From assembly GCF_019059575.1 (NCBI RefSeq), contig NW_024882782.1:62001-126000 (forward strand): a DNA stretch of 64,000 nt. Direction: 5' to 3'. This DNA is from Amphibalanus amphitrite. Its lineage: Eukaryota > Arthropoda > Thecostraca > Balanomorpha > Balanidae. The translations under genes and the position numbers were made by a program. Under the pieces are notes generated by a model. It saw only the letters and a program-made list of their open reading frames with translations. It ran no database searches and was not told the DNA's origin. Numbering within the stretch: position 1 is the stretch's first letter; every line of letters begins with the position of its first letter. Shown here piece after piece: positions 32,096-43,497 of this stretch.

Positions 32096-32330
32096 CATAG
32101 ATATAAAGACTAGATAGGGCACCCCCATGTCGGGAGCGACTCGCGAATACGTAGCAGCGGCCGCCATGTTGGTGAGGGCGAGAATCTGCGGCGCTGTGTA
32201 AACACTATGGGAGGAGGGGGGTGTTTGGGACAGATTTTGTGGTATTTTTCGACCGAAAAGTGTTAATCTTTTTTACCTATGGCATTCTTTGGAATGAGTA
32301 GATTGTGAAACAAGGGCAGAAACATGTGTA
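32096..32330 (+). repeat. Left TIR of the P-type element
   Basis: Inverted partner of 40,460-40,691. The most conserved block includes CTGCGGCGCTGTGTAAACAC and the outermost CATAGATATAAAGACTAGAT. A segment at about positions 20-60 of the repeat is diverged between the two ends. Confidence 0.8.
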
Positions 32331-32519
32331 TTTATAGTAATGTAATTACATCAGCCCTAGACATATAGCCCTGAATACGCTGATAAAGGATATGCGGCAC
32401 CGAAGGTAGATGCAATTGGCATGCTAATTTAAGATTAAATTCGTTTCCCATTATGGCTACCATACTTTATATCTATGTATGCAGTATGCAATGGACAATG
32501 ATCGACAATAAGTGCAATT

Positions 32520-33230
32520 TTAGCCCTCACCCGTTCGTAGTTTGTCAGCGTCTTACGAGTAGGGGAAGCCAGGGTGAACGGAGTGAACTCCAGCCGTTCG
32601 CCCCTCGACGGAGCATGAACGGAAAAAAATAGGTATGCTGTCCGCGATGTGAGTAAACCAGTGATACCAAATTTCAGGGTACTAGGTCAACGGGTGAACT
32701 CAGAGGTCAGGTCAAACACTGGAAATCGAACCAGTAAAGTCACTGGAGTTTGAGATCTTTCGCTATAAAATCGACCAAAACGCGTGAACTGTCGGCGAAA
32801 TGGGTTACATCATTCCCAATCAACCTCATCTCGAAATCTAGCGAACCGGGTCACATAAGGTCATACAAGGTCAGCGACCTTAGATGACCTCGGATGGCCT
32901 TGACACATGGCGGGTCATGTGAAGTGTATTTATGGGCGCCGATCTCGAATCCCGTGTCAATCTTACTTTAAAAAATGATTTGCGGGCACAAATCCGCAAA
33001 CATAATTAAGGATTACGAATAAAATGAGCAAGATGCTCCGAAAACTGCCCATATGAAGCGCAGCCTTGACCTCGAGGCAAATGCACGTTATCTAGACATC
33101 AACACTAAAAAAAACGCATGTAAAATGCATAAAATGCACTAGAAGGCAAGGAAATTCACCCGGATGCGGCAAATCGCAAAATCCGCTTATTTAAGCCCAA
33201 CATGACCTGACCCGAGCTCCGATGACCCAT
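32520..33230. mobile_element. G-family-like AGGTCA-rich segment
   Basis: Starts near CCCTCACCCGTTCG and carries many AGGTCA/TGACCT half-sites (32,690-32,920, 33,200). No clear TTAA pair, so the boundaries are approximate. Confidence 0.4.
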
Positions 33231-33752
33231 TCCTCACTTTGAATCAATCCGCGCCCCCTACAGGCACCGACATCGCCCTTGCAGACAGCACCGACGATAG
33301 TCGCACAGGCACGTGGCGAGCTAGTGTAACTGTAGCCGCGCCTTCAGCCACGAACACCAGTTTGTGCCGGATCAGCCAGCCACGGAGCAGAGACGGCCGG
33401 CAACGAATCGGCAATTAACAGTGCTACATATCGACACGGTCACAAGAGGCGAGGCGTTAACCCAGCGCCCACTGCATTGGTCGCCAGTGGACCCACTCAG
33501 TCACTAAGCAATCATCGAAATACGTCTTTTATCGGCCAGACATTGATCTGCTCATTAATATGAAGTGTCCATCCAAATCCACGCTATCCGCCACACAGCA
33601 GCTATCGACGGTAGATACCCACTCCAGCGGCAGCTGGCCGCGACTCACTGACACCGGCTAGAGACAGCTGACCGCTGAAATCACCAACACTTCGGCAGGG
33701 TATGAGCGGGTCTCAGTCAGATCCCAGGCATGTAACCCGTCCCCACCTTAGC

Positions 33753-34154
33753 TCATCTGGCAGAGATGATGAAGAGGTGGTAAAGCTGTGTCATGTCGTC
33801 CGGCTGGATGTCGCTCACCAGGGCCTCCTGACAGGTGCTACAGCTGACAGAGTCGAGCGCCTTCTTCACCACGAACCCTGCGATGTAGGTGACGATGTTG
33901 CCCACCAGACGACAGCCCAGGCTGGAAGTCGTGCTCCGTGATGATGTGGAGTGCCGTGGCACCGTTGTCTGAGGTGGTGGAGGCCGAGGTAGTAAGGCTG
34001 GCTCCCCGTCCGCTGGTCGTGTGACCGACTGCCAGGATGCTGGTCGGGTCGAGGGCTGCCACTTTCCCTGTGCTGCCGGGCCGGACGCCGCAGCGGTGGA
34101 GCAGGTGCCGGAATATCCCGCAGAACTGTGCGGCACTGGGGTTGTTCCAGCCAC
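33753..34154 (-). pseudogene. P-element/THAP9-type transposase, C-terminal exon
   Basis: Read on the minus strand, a TTCCAG acceptor at 34,155-34,160 precedes GWNNPSAAQFCGIFRHLLHR. This matches the GG-N-NPS-x-QF...R-LL block near the C-terminus of P-type transposases. Further on, YIAGFVVKKALDSVSCSTC matches the conserved AG(Y/F)VV(R/K)K...SC..C motif of the same family. The frame ends at TGA, 33,753-33,755. The two blocks are in different frames, so one frameshift separates them (around 33,900-33,930). The catalytic core is missing. P transposase cuts and pastes its element, and this fragment cannot. It sits inside 230-bp TIRs with an 8-bp TSD, as expected for this family. Confidence 0.75.
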
Positions 34155-34253
34155 CTGGAAGGTTCGATTAGTATCAATAAAATATGGCTAATAGTGTTTA
34201 GTGTTAACATACGCCAGGCACAAGTGTTGTATTTGTTGTTAACACATTGTTGA

Positions 34254-34298
34254 CACACACGCACACACACACACGCACACACACACACACACACATGT
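34254..34298 (+). repeat. (CA)n microsatellite
   Basis: Imperfect CA/CG dinucleotide run in the presumed intron upstream of the P-type exon. Confidence 0.9.
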
Positions 34299-34764
34299 TG
34301 GCAATGGTAAAGCAGTCTCCGAGCATTTGGTAATAATTTTTTGCACTTATTCTGGTTTTAGTGACTGATGGGCCTTTACCCACGCATGACTGGAGGGTGG
34401 GGCTCTACAGAGCCCCTCTCCTGTTTTCTGCAATAAAATATTTACATTTATATATTGAAAAAATTAAAATATATATTTGTTGCAATATTTCTAAACCACT
34501 AGACGTGTCAATACGAAACTTGCAGTACCTTCGGCTGCATCAATCTGAAACATTTTATAGAAATAAAAATTGTGTAGCTACCATAGGTCGGCCGTAAATG
34601 ACGTCAGAGTGATCAGTGAAGTCATATTCTGCCAATTTTGATGCAAGAAATTGAACTACAGCAATCGCTCTCGGTGACAGATAACCTGTAACAATATAAA
34701 AAATCAAGAGTCTGTAGCTTTTACTTGCCAATGCAGGGTGATCTCTTGACTCTTGAGCCTCATC

Positions 34765-34931
34765 CCCGGGCGGTGTTTCACGGGACGCTGCTACCACGCT
34801 GCTATCAAATTGCGCGAGCTGACGTCACACTTGTGGTAGTGTTGGAGCAATGGGCCTGTTGATGTTTCCATGGAAACCCAATTTGACACGTGTAAAAGCA
34901 GCGTGCTGCTATCACCGGTGAAACAGGGCCC
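34765..34931. mobile_element. MITE, second copy of the 18,515-18,674 family
   Basis: CCGGGCGGTGTTTCAC and GTGAAACAGGGCCC ends, with inner GCAGCGTGCTGCTATCACCGG and TTTCCATGGAAACCCAATTT blocks shared with 18,515-18,674 in inverse order. Confidence 0.7.
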
Positions 34932-35587
34932 TGGTTTGTCAGCAATCAAATCCTGCACATCTATTTGGCATCTTGATTCTTGAGAGACAAATTTCAATTT
35001 CAAAAGATACTAGTCTTTAAAGCTGAAACATATTAACAGTTAGTCAGATCAAAACAAGGCCTGTAGCATACAAGTGTAGGATACTGGATTTGCACACAGT
35101 ACACACTACAAAATACACATAGCAAACAGCAGTGGCGTATCTAGGATTTCTCTCAGGGGGGATCCGCAGTCAAAAGGGCCCTTGACTGACTGGGTTGAAA
35201 GGGCCCTTAAGTGGCAAAGGGGCCCTTGAAGCCTGAGTTGAAAGGGCGTTAGCCCGCGCCCCGTAAGGGGGGGGGGGAAACGGCCCCCTGTCCTCTTGCG
35301 TAGCTATCTCCTAAATGACTGCAGATATCGCCACGAAACTTTCAGGACCTCTCCGGGCATCCATTTTACACATTGTGACCTTTTTCCAGAGGCTTTGATA
35401 GGTTGGCCGCAAATACGTCAGAATGACGTCATGTTCTGCCATTTTCGACCCAAAAAATGTTTCGCAGGAAGAGCTATCAGGCCTACAGAGCTGTAGGAAC
35501 ATGAAAATGTTCCGATATAAAAAGTGTACAATTAACAGGCTTAGGTCAAATCTGAGCACAGTTTACAGAAAGTGCGTTAAAAGAGCT

Positions 35588-35924
35588 TTGTTTGTTTTGT
35601 TGGGTTGGACCCAGGCCCTTTCGGCTTTCGGTCTGACAGGCCATTTCAGGGCCGGAGGGATGATAGGAATTGAGGGAGACATTGGTCTGGGCGGGCACCT
35701 TGGTGACTCACTGGGGCTGAGCCTGTCCAACAGGACAGGCCGACCAGCCTCCCAAGTGCTCACTGCACCCGGTTATGAGTGTGCTTCCTTAGGAGCTGCA
35801 GTGCGCTCCAATGGGAGCCGCCCGCATGGAATAAAGTTGCCCGTCCAGGTCCAGCCCGGATCAGGGTTTGCGGCATGGAGGAGAAGGATTTGAATGTCCT
35901 GAGGATGGAAACGGCGAAAGGGGT
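35588..35924 (-). mobile_element. SINE-like retroposon, copy b
   Basis: Same family as 17,109-17,437, inverted. The 12-bp TSD GTTAAAAGAGCT (35,576-35,587 and 35,925-35,936) is perfect. The related G element at 11,207 shows a single, uninterrupted copy of that phrase. The tail at the left edge reads AACAAAACAAACAAA on the minus strand. Confidence 0.78.
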
Positions 35925-36178
35925 GTTAAAAGAGCTATTAACTACGCTTTTCCCCGGTACTGTAGCTCTATTCATTTCCGAATCATGCGGTGGTTTGTTG
36001 AAAATTGTCGAAATTGGACCTGAAAATTGGCGAAATTTAACCTTGGATGACCTATGTGAACTGAATTTTGAACTGATCTAAAAAGTGACAGGCGTGATTT
36101 CGTCATTATTGTTTGCTTGCGTCCCTTCGAACACTGCCTTAGGCGTGTTGGTACGTGGCTCAGAAGCCGGGTTATAGA

Positions 36179-36611
36179 TGCAGGGGTGCGGAGCCGGAGC
36201 TGGAGCCGGAGGAGCCGCCGGTGCCGGCATATTTTGCCTGGAGCCGGAGCCGGAGCCGGAGCCGTGAAACAATATAGCCCGGAGCCGGAGCCGGAGCGGT
36301 AAAAAAGGCGGCCACTCCGGCTGTTTTTTTTTTGTTTTGTTTTTTTGAAGAGGAAAACATTATTGACCTAGTTCGGTTTCACAGTGCCTGCAAGGCAGTA
36401 AAATATGTGGTATTCAAAATAGCCTTGTTATGCAAATACAGAAACAACGTGAACCAATCCTTCATCTTTTCTTTTCCACCCGTATTTATTTGTATAAAGG
36501 ATGAACTGAGTACTGGAGTCGAAGCCGGAGCCGGAGCCGGAGCCGAAGCCGATTTTTTTTCTCCGGAGCCGGAGCCGGAGCCGTCTGAAATTTCCACGCC
36601 TCCGCATCCCT
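36179..36611. mobile_element. hAT-like MITE with GCCGGA hexamer ends
   Basis: CAGGGGTGCGGAGCCGG on the left and, inverted, CAGGGATGCGGAGGCG on the right frame two blocks of (GGAGCC)n (36,185-36,300 and 36,520-36,585). Flanks GTTATAGATG and GTTAGAAG are only roughly alike. The (GACTCC)n copy near 55,118 has a similar left end. Confidence 0.55.
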
Positions 36612-36774
36612 GGTTAGAAGGACCCTGGCCGGGCGGGGGGGGGGGGGAGCGTGGGTGCCACCACATCGTTTTTTTTTGCGACAGCTCGGAACACGTCGGC
36701 AGGCAACAGAGAGCCAAAACTGGGCATAGCTACCTGACCTTTGATGCAAACCGGGCCTTGTGACGCCCGCATTT

Positions 36775-38045
36775 TCACGGAGGGCCTCTGGTCGTCTTAA
36801 GGACCCTCTGTTACCCTCAGGGGGACCCTCTGATGGCCTCTGAAGACCATCACTGGCCTCAAAGGGTCCTCTAGTGGCCTCCATGGACCTTCTGGGTACC
36901 TGAAAGGTCCCTCTGTTTTCTCTCCAGGGGCCCTTTTTACCTCAAAAGGTTCTCTTTTACTTCAAATGACCGTATGCTGGTCTAATACATGAGGCCCCTA
37001 TGTAGTGGCCTAAAATAGCCCTCATATCATCTAAGGTGACCCCCTGTTTGCCTTAGAAAAGAGGTCCCTCCGGGTACCTGAGAGGCCCTGTTTGTGTCCC
37101 AAAGGGTCCTTTGCTGGCCTCATAAGGCCCCTAGTTGACCTAAAAAGTCCTCTGATTGTCCAAGGGCCCTCTGTTTACCTCAGAGGGCCAGCTTTTTCCT
37201 CAGAGTGCCTGATGACCTCATAGAGCCCATAGTGGCCTGACATAGCCTTCAGATCACCTCATAGGGCCCTCTGTTGTAAGGCTCAAGTGGCCTTCTCAGA
37301 GGGCTCCGACTGCCCTGTGACTGACAATTGTCCACTCTTATCCCTCTTTTGGGTGACCTTTTCCCCCTCTGACACCCAAGCCAAAATACGATTTTGGGAC
37401 ACTGACTCCGAGGGCCAGTTGATTTTCAGAGGGCCCTCTTTGAGGTGGATGTTAGGGCCCTCTGTTCGCCTCAGAAGGCCCTCTGGTGGATTTAGACTTC
37501 ACAGGACCCTATTTTGGCATCAGAGGGCGCCTCTCTGTAGCATCAGAGGGCCCTCGGAGGCCTCAAATGGCCCTATTACATCTCAGAGAGTTGTCTTTGA
37601 CCTCAGAGGGATCTTTTTTACTTCTTTGTGGTGTCTAAGGGGGCCCTCTGGCCTTTGTTCGCCTCAATGAGCCTTAAGAGGTACTCCGATCACTTCCAAG
37701 GACCCTCTTTGATCTCAGAGGGCCTAAACCTCATAGGGCTCATGGTGGTCTGATATAGCCTCATATCACCTCAGAAGGCCCTCCAGTGGCCTCAGAGGGC
37801 ACTTTGTGACCTTTGAAGGCCCTCCATTCGCCTTAGAGGGCCCTCTTTGATCTCTTTGATCTCTTCGATCTCAGAGGGCCCTTTGTTCACCTCAGAGGGC
37901 CCTTTGGTGACCTCCAGGGACCATCTTTGATCTAAGAGGGCCGTCTGGTGGCCTCATAGGGTACCTTGTGGCCTGACATTGACCCTCGTACCTCAGAGGA
38001 CCTTCTGTTCGTCTTAAGGGGCCCTCTGCTGGTCTTAGAGGGCCC
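36775..38045 (+). repeat. Degenerate CAGAGGGCCCTCTG minisatellite
   Basis: Loosely periodic units built around the palindrome GAGGGCCCTC, grading into the regular 21-bp array that follows. Confidence 0.75.
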
Positions 38046-39185
38046 TTTGTGTGCTTGGGAGGCCCCCCTGAGTACCTGAGCGGGCCCTCTGTGTGTTTGA
38101 GAGGGCCCTCTGTGTGCCTGAAAGGGTCCTCTGTGTACCTGAGACGGCCCTCTGTTCGCCTGAAAGGGTCCTCTGTGTGCCTGAAAGGGCCCTCTGTGTA
38201 CCTGAGAGGGCCCTCTGTTTGCCTGCGAGGGCCCTCTGTTTGCCTGCGAGGGCCCTCTGTGTGCCTGAGAGGGCCCTATGTGTGCCTGAAAGGACCCTCT
38301 GTGTGTCTCAGAGAACCCTCTGTGTGCCTGAGAGAGCCCTATGTGTGCCTGAGAGGGCCCTCTGTGAGCCTGAGAGGGCCCTCTGTGTGCCTGAGAGGCC
38401 CTATGTGTGCCTGAGAGGGCCCTCTGTGAGCCTGAGAGGGCCCTCTGTGTGCCTGAAAGGGCCCTCTGTGTACCTGAGAGGGCCCTCTGTGTGCCTGAGA
38501 GGGCCCTATGTGTGCCTGAGAGGGCCCTCTGTGAGCCTCTGTGAGCCTGAGAGGGCCCTCTGTGTGCCTGAAAGGGCCCTCTGTGTACCTGAGAGGGCCC
38601 TCTGTTTGCCTGAGAGGGCCCTCTGTGTGTCTAAGAGGACCCTCTGTGTACCTGAGAGCGCCCTCTATGTGCCTGAAAGGGCCCTCTGTGTACCTGAGAG
38701 GGCCATCTGTTTGCCTGAGAGGGCCTTCTGTGTGCCTGAGAAGGCCCTATGTGTGCCTGAGAGGGCCCTCTGTGAGCCCTAGAGGGCCCTCTGTGTGCAT
38801 GAGAGGACCCTCTGTGTGCCTGAGAGGGCCCTCTGTGAGCCTGAGAGGGCCCTCTGTGTGCCTGAGAGGGACCTCTATGTACCTGAGAGGGCCCTCTGTG
38901 TGCCTGAGAGGGCCCTCTGTGTGCCTGAGAGGGCCCTATGTGTGCCTGAGAGGGCCCTCTGTGAGCCTGAGAGGGCCCTCTGTGTGCCTGAGAGGGCCCT
39001 CTGTGTGCCTGAAAGGGCCCTCTGTTTGCCTGAGAGGGCCCTCTGTGTGCCTGAGAGGACCCTCTGTGAGCCTGAGAGGGCCCTCTGTGTACCTGAGAGG
39101 GCCCTCTGCGTGCCCGAGAGGGCTCTCTGTGTACCTGAGAGGGCCCTCTGTGTCTCTGTGTGCCTGAGAGGGCCCTCTGTATCCT
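38046..39185 (+). repeat. 21-bp minisatellite
   Basis: About 54 units of CCTGAGAGGGCCCTCTGTGTG. Because 21 is a multiple of three, frames stay open on both strands and encode 7-residue repeats. There is no sign that these are genes. Confidence 0.95.
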
Positions 39186-39559
39186 TCACAAGGTCCCTCA
39201 TTGGCCTAAATGTGTCCTCTAATAATCCTCAAAAGAGTTCTACAATACTTTTTCTTTTAGCGAATAAAATGGGAAGTGGTCAAAAGGGCCCTTGAAGTCA
39301 TTTCAATTTTTCCGTGTTATAAAAAAAAAACTTTTTTCTAGGCTCCAGGGGGGATCCTAGGACCCCCAGGGTCCCCCCTTGGATACGCCACTGGCAAACA
39401 GTGAGATTACAGTCATGGAAAAGCATCAGGTTTTTAAAATAATAGTTTACACAGACTTAAATACAAGAATTTAAATGAGCTTCAAATAAAATGAGAAGTG
39501 GAGTGAAGTACCTAACAAATAAGGGTATCCATAAATCTGGTGCCACCGTCGGCACATAT

Positions 39560-39668
39560 AAGGTTGGTAGGTTGTAGCCTGTAGGTGGGTAGGTTGTAGG
39601 TATGGAGGTTGTATGTAGGTTGAGGTTTGTAGGTTGTAGGTTAGTTAGGTTAGTAGGTAAGGTTAGGT
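39560..39668 (+). repeat. GTAGGTT-type degenerate tandem repeat
   Basis: Short 8-9-bp units GGTTGTAGG, irregular. Resembles arthropod telomere TTAGG only loosely. Confidence 0.6.
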
Positions 39669-40459
39669 CAAGTAAGATTATGATTTTTATCTTCCTGGGA
39701 CTTCATATTTACTTGTTAGCACTTAGCATTGATGGTAACGCCAGATTTACTAATACCCTATTTACTGATACTGATAACAGGTGAGCCAAAAGAGCATGAA
39801 GTGTAGTTTAAGCTTTACAATGTGAAAACTAATTAGGTAATGACAATCTGAGTTTAGGTGCTCCAACTAACGCACATTTTTACGTCACCCCTGTGCTGTT
39901 CATTATTGGGATCAAATGTGTGACACGGTTCACTGGTGCAGATATCACGACGTCTGGCATTTTCACTATCTATCAGCTCTGGTTGAGGGTGAGCGTGGTA
40001 TGCCACTGCACTCTGAACCCAGAGCGGATAAGAGCCCCCGAGGCATCTGGCATAGTGCATGGATTTTTCGTTTGGCACTGAACTACTATTTAATACTAAC
40101 TGATGACATTAAGTAAAGTACTTATTTAAAACCTATAATCATAAAACCTTCTTACTTCATAAATATTGTCCATTGAAGGCAACAGTAGAAAGTGAGCAGG
40201 CAAAGCAAGTGTAGGTAATGAGTCTGCTTTCCGCTGCCAATGTTCTGGTACCTATTTAGGTAAGCTTTCTTTGTGAAAAATCATATGACTGATGCTCTAT
40301 CCATGCAAGAATAATTAAAGGATTGTGGTGTGCACAAAAAAAAACATGGGAACTGAATTAAATCTAAAACAGGCATGCCAAGCAAATCTACCTTTGGTGC
40401 CGCCTATTCTTCATCAGCGTCAACAGTGCAACATGTCTAAGGCTAACGTAGCCAAATTA
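39669..40459. other. P-element interior, nothing coding recognised
   Basis: AT-rich. N-terminal transposase exons would be expected here on the minus strand, but I recognise no THAP or RNase H-like motif. Confidence 0.4.
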
Positions 40460-40691
40460 CAATAGATAAGCATATTTCAGCACTTGTTCCACAATCTACA
40501 CATTCCAAAGAATGCCGTGAGCAAAAAAGATTATCACTTTTCGGTCCAAAAATACCACAAAATCAGTCTCAAATACCCCCCTCCTCCCGTAGTGTTTACA
40601 CAGCGCCGCAGATTCCCGCCCTCACAAACATGGCGGCCAGTCGCACGCACTAAAACACTGCCAATGTCCCATCTAGTCTTTTATATCTATG
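40460..40691 (-). repeat. Right TIR of the P-type element
   Basis: Inverted partner of 32,096-32,330. It is followed at once by GTGAAAC of the TSD. Confidence 0.8.
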
Positions 40692-41305
40692 GTGAAACGC
40701 GTATATTCGGATGCAGTATGAGTAGAGCATGGGTCCCGAAAAATTCTTCAGAAACTAGAGAAATTCTCGCGGCCACCGGCATTTAGGCGATCTGCTCGTG
40801 CTTTTGTCACTGGAGCGCTTCTTTCACGGAGATTGCGCCGGCCGCCTGCAACGGACGAAAAATACACGGCTTTGCAATCCGGCTGATCGTGGGAAAATAC
40901 AGCCGGAGGTCTCGGCTCTATGCAGGTATACCACCGGGAGAGATGTATTTATTGTATAGTATATACCACTGGCTCGATGTATAGCCTGCAAGTTGGCTTT
41001 GGTGCAAACATGTCAAACAGGGTACCTATAGGGCGGATCGATGTAAGCAAATCAGACGTTCAATTGACAATTTTCGATTCTTATTCGATAATTACGACCA
41101 ATTATATTTTATTTTGGAAAGTGTTATTGGGACCGGAGCAATAAAATCTCATTTTCCCCTGTCTCCTTACCTATCTCCCAAACCCCTTGCTCACGATCAT
41201 CTTTCCTCTCTTTAGGTATCAGTCTCCTTCCCGTCCTCCCCGAGTCTCTGACAAGTAATATCCATATCTCTAAGTCTTTTCCTTCATCTGATCCTCCTTT
41301 CTCTC

Positions 41306-41310
41306 ACCAC

Positions 41311-41407
<97 letters not shown>

Positions 41408-41427
41408 CCCTTCTCTCTCTCTCACCA

Positions 41428-41468
<41 letters not shown>

Positions 41469-41655
41469 CGTCTGTCCATCTCTCCGTCCGTCCGTCCGTC
41501 CGCCCTTCCGTCTCTCAGTCCGTCCATCCGTCCGTCCGTTTCTCCATCCGTCCGTCCGTTTCTCCATCCGTCCGTCCATCAGTCACTCTCTCCGTCCGTC
41601 CGTCATCAGTCTCTTCGTCCGTCCATCCGTCTCTCCGTCCGTCCGTCCGTCTCTC
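41306..41655 (+). repeat. (CT)n tract followed by CCGT minisatellite
   Basis: CT runs to about 41,465, then GTCCGTCCGTC and GTCTCTCCGTC units to 41,655. Non-coding. Confidence 0.9.
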
Positions 41656-41749
41656 CGGAGGTGCAACTTTTCCCAAATAGTTCTTGGAACGTCACACAGT
41701 ATATCGAACCCACATATTACATAGAGGTGCAACTTTTTCAGGTCCCACG

Positions 41750-41985
41750 TTCACCACGTCCAACGTTCTAACAGGTCCCAATTTTCCTGCCTTTTGGGTC
41801 ATTGACCTGACCTGGAAGGTCAACCGATGACCTAGGACCTTAAAATTGGGTATCATCGGCTTCCTCTCGTCACGGGCAACACGCTGGTTTTTTCCGCGAA
41901 GCTCTAGCTTGATCAGGAGCGAAACGGCAAGGGGTTATACCTTATACGTTCGCGGCTGGAAAAAAAACACCTATACGGGCGAGGG
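41750..41985 (-). mobile_element. G-family 3' fragment
   Basis: Shares CTAACAGGTCCC, GGGTATCATCGGC and TCTCGTCACGGGCAACACGC blocks with 56,150-56,340 and 60,660-60,830. It ends ACGGGCGAGGGT-CAA, a slightly eroded CCCTCGCCCGT...TTAA end. Confidence 0.6.
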
Positions 41986-42341
41986 TCAAGTTGAAAGTAT
42001 TCATTTGGTTCAAAACGATGATGTAGATAAGTTAGTTATTTAAATCTAAATATCCTATGACGAGAGCGATGGACATTTTTGGTATGCAGTGTTATCCATT
42101 GAAAACAGGTCAAAGCTATTGGGTTTTTAATTTAGTGGTCGCCGCTTACTAATCATGCGGCATACACGCCGCACATAACCGCCAATGCCGCAACGCAGCT
42201 TAAATTTCGAAGTAAGCATTTAGTCTCACCCGCATCCATATGGTACCCATCGTGTGTGTCCGAGAATTTCTCTAGTTTCTGAGGAATTTTTCGGGACCCA
42301 TGCTCTGCTCATACTGCATCCGAATATACGCGCGCCGAAAC

Positions 42342-42359
42342 TCATTGGCTATTTTTCTG
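42342..42359 (+). repeat. H repeat, middle fragment
   Basis: Eighteen bases of H sequence between element N and the foldback element. It ends in ATTTTTCTG (42,351-42,359), the left TSD of the foldback. Confidence 0.55.
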
Positions 42360-42420
42360 ACGTCTGTCAAACTAGCAGCGAGCAGCGAGCAGCGAGTCCA
42401 GCAGCGAGAAACGGGCCATC

Positions 42421-43497
42421 CCGATTTAGCTGAAATTTGGCTCACAGAGCCTTCTCAGCACGCTGATTTCGAAAATCATGGTCTCTAGGGTGGAAATATT
42501 GACCGTTCTCGAGATAGAACCCTCTAAAGTTCTTACCATCCATGACCGGGCCATCCCGATTTGGCTGAAAATTGGCTCACAGAGCCTTCTCAGCACGCTG
42601 ATTCCGAAAATCATGGTCTCTAGGGTGGAAATATTGACCATTCTCGAGATAGAACCCTCTAAAGTTCTTACCATCCATGACCGGGCCATCCCGATTTGGC
42701 TGAAAATTGGCTCACAGAGCCTTCTCAGCACGCTGATTCCGAAAATCATGGTCTCTAGGGTGGAAATATTGACCGTTCTCGAGATAGAACCCTCTAAAGT
42801 TCTTACCACCCATGACCGGGCCATCCCGATTTGGCTGAAAATTGGCTCACAGAGCCTTCTCAGCACGGTGATTCCGAAAATCATGGTCTCAAGGGTGGAA
42901 ATATTGACCGTTCTCGAGATAGAACCCTCTAAAGTTCTTACCACCCATGACCGGGCCATCCCGATTTGGCTGAAAATTGTCTCACAGAGCCTTCTCAGCA
43001 CGCTGATTCCGAAAATCATGGTCTCTAGGGTGGAAATATTGACCGTTCTCGAGATAGAACCCTATAAAGTTCTTACCATCCATGACCGGGCCATCCCGAT
43101 TTGGCTGAAAATTGTCTCACAGAGCCTTCTCAGCACGGTGATTCCGAAAATCATGGTCTCTAGGGTGGAAATATTGACCATTCTCGAGATAGAACCCTAT
43201 AAAGTTCTTACCATCCATGACCGGGCCATCCCGATTTGGCTGAAAATTGGATCACAGAGCCTTCTCAGCACGCTGATTCCGAAAATCATGGTCTCTAGGG
43301 TGGAAATATTAATCGTTCTCGAGATAGAACCCTCTAAAGTTCTTACCACCCATGACCGGGCCATCCCGATTTGGCTGAAAATTGGCTCATAGAGCCTTCT
43401 CAGCACGGTGATTCCGAAAATCATGGTCTCAAGGGTGGAAATATTGACCGTTCTCGAGATAGAACCCTCTAAAGTTCTTACCACCCATGACCGGGCC
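42421..43497 (+). repeat. 135-bp satellite array 1 (direct)
   Basis: About eight units. The unit begins GACCGGGCCATCCCGATTTG and ends TTCTTACCATCCAT. 135 = 3 x 45, so both strands stay open over many units, an arithmetic effect and not a sign of coding. Confidence 0.95.
43489..43497 (+). other. Left TSD of element A (GACCGGGCC)
   Basis: Repeated at 47,179-47,187, after which the satellite continues in phase. Confidence 0.85.

Larger units (their letters stand above)
35130..39393. mobile_element. hAT-type element, 4.26 kb, minisatellite-rich
   Basis: The perfect 8-bp TSD GCAAACAG (35,122-35,129 and 39,394-39,401) flanks CAGTGGCGTATC ends. Just inside are GGGGGGATCC (left) and GGGGGGATCC (right, direct). 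No transposase. It contains a G-family segment (about 35,240-36,650), itself split by a SINE-like copy and a GCCGGA-rich element, then 2.4 kb of GGGCCCTCTG minisatellite. It lies inside the P-type element. Confidence 0.88.
32096..40691 (-). mobile_element. P-superfamily DNA transposon, 8.6 kb, degenerate
   Basis: Terminal inverted repeats of about 230 bp (32,096-32,330 and 40,460-40,691; roughly 80-85 percent alike) start CATAGATATAA. Drosophila P elements also begin with CAT and make 8-bp TSDs. Here GTGAAACT lies on the left (32,088-32,095). On the right, GTGAAAC (40,692-40,698) is continued by T at 42,342 after a later insertion. A THAP9/P-type transposase exon lies inside on the minus strand (33,753-34,154). 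A 4.26-kb hAT element (35,130-39,393) has entered it, so the element itself is about 4.3 kb. No other transposase exons were found. Confidence 0.65.
40699..42336. mobile_element. 1.6-kb element with 71-bp TIRs (N)
   Basis: TIRs 40,699-40,769 and 42,261-42,331 begin GCGTATATTCGGATGCAG and differ at only two positions. GAAAC lies directly left (40,694-40,698) and, after five extra bases, right (42,337-42,341), a possible 5-bp TSD. The insertion splits the right TSD of the P-type element, so it came later. The interior has a CT tract, a CCGT minisatellite and a G-family right end. No transposase, and the superfamily is unknown. Confidence 0.65.

Noticed and set aside
36117-36760. Pro/Ala-rich or Ala/Gly/Ser-rich ORFs
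   Set aside because: Produced by (GGAGCC)n hexamers of a MITE.
38049-39295. Repetitive protein of seven-residue units
   Set aside because: Arises from a 21-bp minisatellite inside a hAT element. Several frames and both strands are open.
39560-39668. Telomere-like TTAGG tract
   Set aside because: The units are irregular GGTTGTAGG strings, not TTAGG arrays.
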